NCBI RefSeq assembly: GCF_937870815.1
Contig: NZ_CALMZS010000212.1
Location: 1-64,000, forward strand
Length of the DNA stretch: 64,000 nucleotides
DNA from: an uncultured Brevundimonas sp.
Lineage (GTDB): Bacteria; Pseudomonadota; Alphaproteobacteria; Caulobacterales; Caulobacteraceae
Reading direction: 5' to 3'
Part shown: positions 56,750 to 64,000 of the stretch, piece by piece
Layout: each line of letters begins with the position of its first letter
How positions within the stretch are numbered: position 1 is the stretch's first letter
Translations under genes and position numbers: made by a program
Notes under the pieces: model-generated
Database searches by the model: none
The model's input: the letters and a program-made list of their open reading frames with translations, nothing else
What the model was told of the DNA's origin: nothing

Positions 56750-57133
56750 ATGGGCTTTCGACTCTCCACCCGTTCGCTCAGGCGCCTGGACGGCGTGCAT
56801 CCCCGGCTGGTCGCCCTGGCGCGCGAGGCCATCGCCCTCAGTCCGGTGGATTTCATGGTCACCGAAGGCCTGCGGACGCGGGCGCGGCAAGCCGCCCTTG
56901 TGCGCGCCGGGGCCAGCCGCACGAAGCATTCGCGCCATCTGACCGGCCACGCCATCGACGTCGCCGCCCTGATCGACGGCCAGGTGCGCTGGGACTGGCC
57001 GCTGTATCCGCGCATCGCCGCCGCCTTCAAGGCGGCCGCCGTCCGGCAGGGCACGGCCATCGTCTGGGGCGGCGACTGGCCGAACCTGCGCGACGGACCG
57101 CATTTCGAGCTCGACCGGACGGTGTTCCCGTGA
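56750..57133 (+). CDS. M15-family peptidase, phage endolysin type
   Basis: EGLRTRARQAALVRAGASRTKHSRHLTGHAIDVAALIDG...DGPHFELDR: SxHxxGxAxD and HxE-type motifs, no signal peptide. Confidence 0.88.
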   Translation: MGFRLSTRSLRRLDGVHPRLVALAREAIALSPVDFMVTEGLRTRARQAALVRAGASRTKHSRHLTGHAIDVAALIDGQVRWDWPLYPRIAAAFKAAAVRQGTAIVWGGDWPNLRDGPHFELDRTVFP

Positions 57134-57591
57134 GGACGCCGGCGCTCCTTCGAATCCTGACGCCCGCCGGCTGGACCGTGCTGGTCCTGGCGCTGGTCGC
57201 CGTCGCGGGCGTGGCCGGACGCGGCCTCGGCCTGAGCTGGGATCCGCTCGACCTGTCCGGGCGGCGTCTGCGGGCGGCGGAAGCGCGCGCCTCGGCCGCC
57301 GCCGCCGAGGCGGGCGCGCGCCGGCTCGAGACCGAAGCCATGGTCGATCAGGCCCGCCGCCTCGATCACGCCCATCAACAGACCGTCGCGGTCGAGCGGG
57401 TCACCGCCGTCGCCGCGGCCCAGGCCAGGAACGCACATGACGCCTCCCATCCGCTGGACCCGGCTCGCGCCGATCGGCTTCGCCGCCATGACCGCGAGCT
57501 GTGCCGCCTCTCTCCCGCCGTCTGCGGTCCCGCCAAGGCTGACCCTGCCGCCGGCGGCGGTCAGGCCGTGCCGGCTGGACCGGCTGGCTGA
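57130..57591 (+). CDS. Rz-like i-spanin candidate
   Basis: N-terminal TM (GWTVLVLALVAVAGVAGRGLG) followed by an Ala/Glu/Arg-rich coiled-coil-like region; GTG start overlaps the endolysin stop. Confidence 0.6.
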   Translation: MRTPALLRILTPAGWTVLVLALVAVAGVAGRGLGLSWDPLDLSGRRLRAAEARASAAAAEAGARRLETEAMVDQARRLDHAHQQTVAVERVTAVAAAQARNAHDASHPLDPARADRLRRHDRELCRLSPAVCGPAKADPAAGGGQAVPAGPAG

Positions 57592-57760
57592 ATCGCCCAC
57601 CCAGGGCGACCTTGAGGCGGCCTATGTCGCCCGCGGAGCCGCCCTCGTGGCCTGCGAGGCGGCCCGCGAACTGGCCGTCGCGACGCTGCTGGCCGAGCGG
57701 GAGATCCAGGATCGCTGGCGCGAGGCCGGGACGCCGCGTCGCCGCCTCTGGCCGTGGTGA
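57437..57760 (+). CDS. Rz1-like o-spanin candidate, overlapping in another frame
   Basis: Starts inside 57130..57591 in a different frame; APIGFAAMTASCAASLPPSAVPPRLTLPP gives a lipobox-like Cys and a proline-rich segment. Confidence 0.5.
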   Translation: MTPPIRWTRLAPIGFAAMTASCAASLPPSAVPPRLTLPPAAVRPCRLDRLAESPTQGDLEAAYVARGAALVACEAARELAVATLLAEREIQDRWREAGTPRRRLWPW

Positions 57761-57814
57761 GCCGCCGCCCATGGCGCGGCGCGGGGGCTCCACTGCAACT
57801 GTTGCCGGGTCGGG

Positions 57815-57851
57815 CGGCAAATCCTGCCGGGCTCCCGGCAAAACCTGCCGG
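57815..57851. promoter_or_regulatory. Two ftr-like (FlbD-site-like) elements upstream of flagellin
   Basis: cggcaaatcctgccgg (57815-57830) and cggcaaaacctgccgg (57836-57851), nearly identical 16-mers. Confidence 0.65.
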
Positions 57852-57924
57852 ACGGCTGACGTGCTTAACAGGAACTAACGCAGCAAAAACAACCGATCCC
57901 CGTCTGGCACGACCGATCCGCCGC

Positions 57925-57940
57925 TGGTCCCGTCCTTGCT
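57925..57940 (+). promoter_or_regulatory. Candidate sigma-54 promoter of flagellin 1
   Basis: TGGTCC-cgtcc-TTGCT, GG/GC spacing correct for -24/-12; ftr-like sites lie about 75-110 bp upstream. Confidence 0.65.
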
Positions 57941-58012
57941 GCGCTCCGACCGGGCAAAATGCTCCCGGCAGCCAAAATGGCGTCGGACACCTTGAAAGAA
58001 GGACTACGTGCC

Positions 58013-58846
58013 ATGGCGCTGAACAGCGTTAACACGAACGTGGGCGCGATGATCGCCCTCCAGAACCTGCAGGTTACGAACAACGAACTCAGCACGGTTC
58101 AGAACCGCATCAACACCGGCCTGAAGGTGTCGTCCGCCAAGGACAACGGCGCCATCTGGGCCATCGCCCAGGGACAACGTGCTGAAATCGGCGCCCTGAA
58201 TGCCGTCAAGGACAGTCTGAACCGTGGCCAATCGGCCGTGGACGTCGCCCTCTCGGCCGGCGAGTCGGTCTCCGACCTGCTCACCCAGCTGAAGGAAAAG
58301 GCCCTCGCGGCCACCGACTCCAGCCTGACGACCTCGGCTCGGTCGGCCCTGAACGAAGACTTCAAGGCCATCCGCGACCAGATCGCCACCGTGGTGTCGA
58401 ACGCCAAGTTCAACGGGGTCAACCTGCTGGACAACTCGACCGGCACCGGCGGCTACAAGGCCCTGGCCAACACCACCGGAGCCACCATCAAAGCGGCGGG
58501 TGAAAACCTGTCGCTGGGCGGCGCCAATGTGACGGTCACGGCGACCACCGTCATCGGCACCGCGTCCCAGGCCACCGCCGCCCTGGGCCTGGTCAACGCT
58601 TCGATCGACAAGGTCTCGGCCTCCCTGGCTCGCCTGGGCACCGGCTCCAAGTCGTTCTCGACCCACCTGACCTTCGTCGGCAAGCTGCAGGACACCATCG
58701 AAGCCGGTGTCGGCAACCTGGTCGACGCCGACCTGGCCAAGGAAAGCGCCCGGCTGCAGTCCCTGCAAACCAAGCAACAGCTGGGTGTGCAGGCGCTGTC
58801 GATCGCCAACTCCTCGACCTCCATCCTGCTCGGACTGTTCCGCTAA
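58013..58846 (+). CDS. Flagellin 1
   Basis: MALNSVNTNVGAMIALQNLQVTNNELSTVQNRINTGLKVSSAKDNGAIWAIAQGQRAE ... AKESARLQSLQTKQQLGVQALSIANSSTSILLGLFR. Confidence 0.96.
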   Translation: MALNSVNTNVGAMIALQNLQVTNNELSTVQNRINTGLKVSSAKDNGAIWAIAQGQRAEIGALNAVKDSLNRGQSAVDVALSAGESVSDLLTQLKEKALAATDSSLTTSARSALNEDFKAIRDQIATVVSNAKFNGVNLLDNSTGTGGYKALANTTGATIKAAGENLSLGGANVTVTATTVIGTASQATAALGLVNASIDKVSASLARLGTGSKSFSTHLTFVGKLQDTIEAGVGNLVDADLAKESARLQSLQTKQQLGVQALSIANSSTSILLGLFR

Positions 58847-58933
58847 GGATCGACCGGAAGGGCGGGGCCTCGCGGCTCCGCCCGACCGTCCGCCCGCACA
58901 GCGCGCAACGCCGACTGATCGTCGGAGGGAGAG

Positions 58934-59221
58934 ATGGAGAACAATGCCAAGATAGATCCGATCGGCGCCGTCGCCGTCCAGCCCGCCGCCGCATCGACCG
59001 CGAGCGGCGATTTCCACGACTCCCGGTTCGCGCGGGAGGCCGAACGCGCCGCCCGCTACCGCCTGGTGATCGAGGAGGGGCCGCAATCCGGGTCCTTCAT
59101 CTACAAGACGCTCGACCGGATCACCGGCGAGGTCGTCAAGCAGCTGCCGCGCCAGCAGGTCGTCGACCTGATGCAGGCCGCCCGGTACAGCGCCGGCTCG
59201 GTGATCGACACCAGGGCCTGA
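58934..59221 (+). CDS. FlaG-like flagellar protein
   Basis: YRLVIEEGPQSGSFIYKTLDRITGEVVKQLPRQQVVDLMQ; lies between two flagellin genes. Confidence 0.75.
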   Translation: MENNAKIDPIGAVAVQPAAASTASGDFHDSRFAREAERAARYRLVIEEGPQSGSFIYKTLDRITGEVVKQLPRQQVVDLMQAARYSAGSVIDTRA

Positions 59222-59351
59222 CGCGCCAGAGACCCCGCCCCATCCGCCGCGCAGGAGCGATCCGCGCGGTTAAAATGCGTGGTTATCGGCCGTTAACCAT
59301 GTGTGCACGGTTATCCTCCTAGCCTTGGCCAAACCTGAAAGGCCGAGTCGG

Positions 59352-60188
59352 ATGACGAACAGCGTCCACACCAACACTTCCGCCGCCATCGCACTGCAGA
59401 ACCTGTCGCGCACAAATGACCGTCTCGGCGACGTCCAGGGCCGCATCTCGACCGGCCTGAAGGTGCAGGGCGCCAAGGACAACGCCGCCATCTGGGCCAT
59501 CGCCCAGCAACAGCGGGCCGACGTCGGCGCGCTCGGCGCCGTCAAGCAGAGCCTCGACCGGGCCACCTCCATCGCGGATGTGGCCCTCTCCGCCGGCGAG
59601 TCCGTCTCCGATCTCCTGAACCAGCTGAAGGAGAAGGTGGTCGCGGCGAAGGACACCTCGCTGAAGACCCAGTCCCGGGAGCTTCTGAACGCCGATTTCC
59701 AGGCTCTGCTCCGGGCCATCGGCTCGGCCGTCGAAAACGCCACCTTCGACGGCGGCAACATCCTCGACGGGTCGCTCAGCGCGGGCATCCGCTTCCTCGC
59801 CAACGCCGACGCGACCTCGTTCGTCACCCTGTCGGTCAAGGACCTCAGCCTCGGCGGGGCGATCATCGAACTGTCGACGTCGGACAGCCTGCTGACCCTC
59901 ACCGGCGCGACCCAGGCCCTGACCCGCCTCGACGACTCCATCACCCAGCTCAACGCCGCCCTCGGCGAGATCGGGGCGCAGGCGAAGCAGATCGAGGCGC
60001 ACAACAGCTTCGTCTCCAAGCTGGTCGATACGCTGGAGTCGGGGATCGGCAACCTGGTCGACGCCGATCTGGCCAAGGAGAGCGCGCGTTTGCAGGCCCT
60101 CCAGGTTCAGCAGCAGCTCGGCGCCCAGTCGCTGTCGATCGCCAACCAGGCGCCGCAGATCATCCTGTCGCTGTTCCGGGGCGGCTAG
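59352..60188 (+). CDS. Flagellin 2
   Basis: MTNSVHTNTSAAIALQNLSRTNDRLGDVQGRISTGLKVQGAKDNAAIWAIAQQQRADVG ... LGAQSLSIANQAPQIILSLFRGG. Confidence 0.96.
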   Translation: MTNSVHTNTSAAIALQNLSRTNDRLGDVQGRISTGLKVQGAKDNAAIWAIAQQQRADVGALGAVKQSLDRATSIADVALSAGESVSDLLNQLKEKVVAAKDTSLKTQSRELLNADFQALLRAIGSAVENATFDGGNILDGSLSAGIRFLANADATSFVTLSVKDLSLGGAIIELSTSDSLLTLTGATQALTRLDDSITQLNAALGEIGAQAKQIEAHNSFVSKLVDTLESGIGNLVDADLAKESARLQALQVQQQLGAQSLSIANQAPQIILSLFRGG

Positions 60189-60453
60189 ACTTCAGATCCG
60201 GCGGGCTCCCGAGCGGCCGATATAGACCGGAGCCGGTCGCCGCCTTGGGGCGCGGGGTCCGAACCCGTACAGGGAGAGCAACGATCTCAGGGTTTCGACG
60301 AAGGCGGACATGACGCACGTCTCCTGCTCCAGCGGCGAGGCTCCAACCATCGCCGGCGGCCATTGTTCCCTGAGTCGCGTTCGGAGTCGCTCCGTGGGCG
60401 GACGTTAAGGCCTCGTTACGCCCGCCCCGTCACACTGACGGCGGGAGTGCGGC

Positions 60454-63207
60454 GTGATCAACAACAGCTATCTTCTCGGTCTTTTCGGCGGCACGGCGCC
60501 GCTCGCGATGGACGCCACGACGTCTGCGAGCCTGAGACAGGCTGCCCGCAAACAGCCGACGCCGCCCTGGTCCACCGGCGTCGAACCGGCGAAGCCGGAC
60601 GCCCTCGTCCGGGCGGCCCTCGGGGGACGGAAATTCATCAATGAGGACGCGGCCCGGCTGGACGTAAAGACGGCGTCGGCGGACTATCGCAAGCTGTTCG
60701 CCCTTTATCAGGGGCTGGATACGCTCAACGCCCTGGTTAACCGGTCGGTGGTCAAGGGGATCGGCAGCCTCGAGCTGACGCAACTCGGCAAGCGCTTTTC
60801 GGCGGGGCTGAGCGAGATCGGATCGTGGCTGACCGCCGCCGAGTTCGAGTCGGTTCGCCTGGTCCAGGGCGCCTCCAGGACGACCAGCAAGACCACGGCC
60901 GCGGTGCCTCGTGACAGCGCCCGGTCGGTCACCGGCCCGATCCACGAGGGCCCGGTCGATTCGGTGGTCGCCGCCTTCCAGGGGGACGTCCGTTTCAACA
61001 TCACCATCACGCAGCCGGTCGGGGGCGGCGGCTCCCAGACCACGGCGACCCCGATCGACCTCGCCGACATGGGCGCGACGCCGCGCACGCTCGACAATGT
61101 GCTCGCCCACATCAACGGAAAGCTGGAGGCGGCGGGGTTCCAGACCCGCGTCGGGCGCGAGCAGATCAAGGCGGAGCCAAAGACGATCCAGGTCAACGGC
61201 AAGGCCGTGACCCTGCCGGCCGGCCCCGACCGGTGGGCCTTGGCGATTCGCGGGACATCGACGGAAACCGTCGGCTTCACGGCCCCGGATACGTCCGACG
61301 CCGTCTATGTGGTTCAGGCGGCCGGAACCAACGGGGCGGCGCAATTGCTGAAATTCCACGGCGGCGGCGGCGCGGCGGCGCAACCGGCCGGCGGCGGGAT
61401 CGGAGAAACCCGGTGGGTCGACGGCCGCCTGTCGCAGGACGCCCTTCCCGCCGGCGTGGATGATGTCCGGGCCAGCGCCGTCGGCCCTGACGGGTCGTTG
61501 TGGATGGTGGCCGACGTCGATGCCGGGTCCGGAACCCAGCCGATCAAGGGGATCCGCGACGTGGCCCTGATGAAATACGATTCGGCGGGGCGTCTGGTGG
61601 CGACGCGAACGCTCGGCGCGGCCTCGACCGCCAACGGCTACGCCATCGCCATCGCCGCCAATGGCGACGTCGCCGTGGCCGGTTCGGTGACCGGCGCGCT
61701 CAACACCAGCCCCACGGACGCCGGAAAGCCCGGCGAGGTCGCCGACGTCGCCGACAGCTTCGTCACGGTCTTCGACGGGGACGGTCAGGAGCTCTGGACG
61801 CAGAGACGCGGGGCGCGCGCCGCCGACGAGGCGACCTCGGTCGGCTTCGGCGCGGACGGGACGGTCTATGTCGGCGGACGGGCCAGATCGGCCATGACCG
61901 GCGCCGCCGCGGTCGGGGGCTGGGATGGCTACGTCCAGGCCTTCAAGGCGGAGGAGCCCTATCCGACGGCGGGCCTGGTCGTCGCCGCCACGGCGACGAC
62001 CCAGTTCGGCACGGCCGGGGACGACAGCGTCGACGCCATGACCATCGACGGTCCGAACCTCTATACGGCGGGGGTCGAGAACGGCCGCGCCGTCGTGCGC
62101 CATTTCACCCTCGACGCCGCGGGCGCGCCGACCCTGGCCTCGACCCGCGACCTCGGGACCATCGCCGGCGAGATCAGCGGCGTGGCCGTCTCGGCCGGCC
62201 AGGTGATTGTGACCGGCGCGAGCCGCGACAGCGGTCTTTCGGCCGGCGCCGTGACCACGGCCCATTCGGGCGCGAGGGACGTCTTCGTCGTGACGGTGTC
62301 CGCCGACCTGGCGGCCTCGGCCGGAGACCGCACGACCTGGTACGGCGGCCCCGGCGAAGACAGCGCCGCCGACGTGAAGGTCCACAACGGCAAGGTCTGG
62401 ATCACCGGCGTCGCCGATCGTGACCCGGCCGCCGCGGCCGCCGACCCCGCCCGCGGTTATCTGGCGCGCATCGACCCCCTGACCGGCGCCGTCGAATATG
62501 AGCGGACCTGGTCCGGCGACGGCGACCAAGCCCGGCCTCTCACGCTGGCGGTGGCGACCGGCGGTGCCAGCGTGCTGGATCGCCTGGGCCTGCCCCGGGG
62601 CGACATCGACCAGAGCGACTCCAAACGGCTGATCGACGCGACCTCGCTGCGCGTGGGCGACCGGTTCTACGTCAGCCCGGCCGACGGGGGCCGTTCGGTC
62701 CCGGTCACCATCGCCGCCAAGGACACGCTGGCCAGCCTGGCGCGCAAGATAGAGATCGCCTCCAACGGCAAGCTCAAGGTCACGGTCGCCTCCGAGGGCG
62801 GCTCGGTGACCGGCGGGAACGGCGAGGTCGCCACCACCACCGGCGGGTTCCAGCGCCTGTCGATCATGGCGCGCGACGGCAAGTCGGGCGCCGTCCTGAC
62901 GTCCGGAGAGACGGGACGGGACGCCCTGGCCGGACTGGGGCTGTCGTCAGGCTACATCGGGGCCGCGGCGGACGGGGACGGACCCAAGACCTTCGGTCTG
63001 GATCTGCCCGCCGGCCTGCGGATCGGCGACGCCGCCGCGGCCAAGACCGCGGGCGAGCGCATCCAGGCGGCGATGAAGGCCGTCCGCGACGCCTATCGCT
63101 CGCTCGATCCCGCGGCCAGCGCCTCCGCCGTCGGCGGTCCGGTTCCGGCCTATCTGACCAATCAGCTGGCCAATTATCAGGCCGCCCTGGCGCGGCTGGG
63201 CGGCTGA
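60454..63207 (+). CDS. Large predicted beta-propeller (SBBP-like) protein with flagellar-cap-like C-terminal segment
   Basis: Repeats such as DSFVTVFDGDGQELWTQRRGARAADEATSVGFGADGTVYVGGRARS; C-terminal LRVGDRFYVSPADGGRSVPVTIAAKDTLASLARKIEIAS resembles the flagellin hook IN motif; GTG start. Confidence 0.7.
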   Translation: MINNSYLLGLFGGTAPLAMDATTSASLRQAARKQPTPPWSTGVEPAKPDALVRAALGGRKFINEDAARLDVKTASADYRKLFALYQGLDTLNALVNRSVVKGIGSLELTQLGKRFSAGLSEIGSWLTAAEFESVRLVQGASRTTSKTTAAVPRDSARSVTGPIHEGPVDSVVAAFQGDVRFNITITQPVGGGGSQTTATPIDLADMGATPRTLDNVLAHINGKLEAAGFQTRVGREQIKAEPKTIQVNGKAVTLPAGPDRWALAIRGTSTETVGFTAPDTSDAVYVVQAAGTNGAAQLLKFHGGGGAAAQPAGGGIGETRWVDGRLSQDALPAGVDDVRASAVGPDGSLWMVADVDAGSGTQPIKGIRDVALMKYDSAGRLVATRTLGAASTANGYAIAIAANGDVAVAGSVTGALNTSPTDAGKPGEVADVADSFVTVFDGDGQELWTQRRGARAADEATSVGFGADGTVYVGGRARSAMTGAAAVGGWDGYVQAFKAEEPYPTAGLVVAATATTQFGTAGDDSVDAMTIDGPNLYTAGVENGRAVVRHFTLDAAGAPTLASTRDLGTIAGEISGVAVSAGQVIVTGASRDSGLSAGAVTTAHSGARDVFVVTVSADLAASAGDRTTWYGGPGEDSAADVKVHNGKVWITGVADRDPAAAAADPARGYLARIDPLTGAVEYERTWSGDGDQARPLTLAVATGGASVLDRLGLPRGDIDQSDSKRLIDATSLRVGDRFYVSPADGGRSVPVTIAAKDTLASLARKIEIASNGKLKVTVASEGGSVTGGNGEVATTTGGFQRLSIMARDGKSGAVLTSGETGRDALAGLGLSSGYIGAAADGDGPKTFGLDLPAGLRIGDAAAAKTAGERIQAAMKAVRDAYRSLDPAASASAVGGPVPAYLTNQLANYQAALARLGG

Positions 63208-63301
63208 CGGAGCCGGGGCGACCGGAGAGGCCCGGGACGAAGGCCGTTGACGCGCCCTAGGCGGGCGGGGTTATTGGGCGCTCCAGCCGCGCGAGCTCTG
63301 C

Positions 63302-63967
63302 ATGCCCCAGGACAACCGCATCCTTATCGCCATCGGCGCCGGCCTGGCGATGCTGGCCGCCGTGGTGATCGCGCTGATTTTCTCCGGCGGACGGGACCGC
63401 GATCCCGGCCCGCCGCCGGCCGCCCAGGGAGGGCTGACCGTCGATGTCGCCGATGCGCCGGAGTTGAACACGACCCGGGAGCTGCGCTGTTACGTGGACG
63501 GACAGTTCGTCGGCATGGCGACGCTGGCCGACTGCGCGCGACGCAACGGCGTCGCCACTGAAGCGCTCGACGTCGGCGTCGACGAGACCGGGGCCCTGGT
63601 CGCGCTGCCGGCCGCGCCGGTGATCGAACCGCCCGTCGAGGTGATCGCCGGCGAACCCGCGCCGGCTCCCGGTGCGCTGGAGCCCGACCGGGCCGAAACG
63701 CCGCCGCTCCAGGCCGCCGCGGGGGCGCAATGCCTGCGCCATACCGGCTCCGACTGGCGCGCCGTCTCGGCCAACATGAGCCTTTCCGCCTGCGTGCAGG
63801 CGCTCTACGCTGGCGTCTGCGTCCGGCCGGGCGACGCCCTCTACGGCCGCTGGGGCAATACGACCCTGCGGCTGGTGCCGAGGCGGGTCGAGCAGTCCCC
63901 CGACAACAGTCGGTTCCGCACCCTGGCTGAACAGGACCGCGCCTGCCAGTTCCCGGACCTTCGTTGA
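63302..63967 (+). CDS. Membrane-anchored hypothetical protein
   Basis: N-terminal TM (ILIAIGAGLAMLAAVVIALIFSGG), proline-rich linker, Cys-containing C-terminal domain (YGRWGNTTLRLVPRRVE). Confidence 0.65.
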   Translation: MPQDNRILIAIGAGLAMLAAVVIALIFSGGRDRDPGPPPAAQGGLTVDVADAPELNTTRELRCYVDGQFVGMATLADCARRNGVATEALDVGVDETGALVALPAAPVIEPPVEVIAGEPAPAPGALEPDRAETPPLQAAAGAQCLRHTGSDWRAVSANMSLSACVQALYAGVCVRPGDALYGRWGNTTLRLVPRRVEQSPDNSRFRTLAEQDRACQFPDLR

Positions 63968-64000
63968 TGACCCGCACCCCTCACATCCTGGCCCCCGGAC

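Noticed and set aside
57901-57918. TGGCAC at 57905 as an alternative sigma-54 -24 element
   Set aside because: No matching TTGC at the required -12 spacing; TGGTCC-N5-TTGCT at 57925-57940 fits better.

Overview
High-GC alphaproteobacterial chromosome, most likely Caulobacterales and Brevundimonas-like: it carries ccrM, a full mraZ-to-murG dcw block, flagellins with FlbD/sigma-54-like control sites, and DUF2793. Most of the window is core: panD, sppA, RNase P RNA, mraZ-rsmH-ftsL-ftsI-murE-murF-mraY-murD-ftsW-murG, wecG-like, smc, two DsbA-like genes, dciA-like, mutY, a glycogen debranching enzyme, ccrM, ppdK, ychF, pth, rplY, prs, bamD, recN, xth, a CCA-adding enzyme and flagellin genes. The accessory content I find most interesting is: (1) a compact orphan phage/GTA-like cassette at 54843-57760, with a DUF2793 tail/adhesin-like protein bearing a polyglycine C-terminus, a small ORF, a 2-TM holin candidate, an M15 endolysin and overlapping Rz/Rz1-like spanin candidates, sitting directly upstream of flagellin genes with no capsid genes nearby; (2) three type II toxin-antitoxin pairs (HicAB, HigBA-like, BrnTA) inserted between core genes, two with clear repeat/operator structure; (3) at least three families of palindromic repeats, one inside murD and one flanking murG-wecG at an apparent dcw/smc rearrangement junction; (4) a regulatory region upstream of mraZ with four 10-bp-phased MraZ-box-like repeats and a LexA-type GTTC-N7-GTTC site; (5) a predicted beta-propeller protein with a flagellar-cap-like C-terminal segment next to the flagellins. 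All family calls come from reading the protein sequences; no database searches were run.
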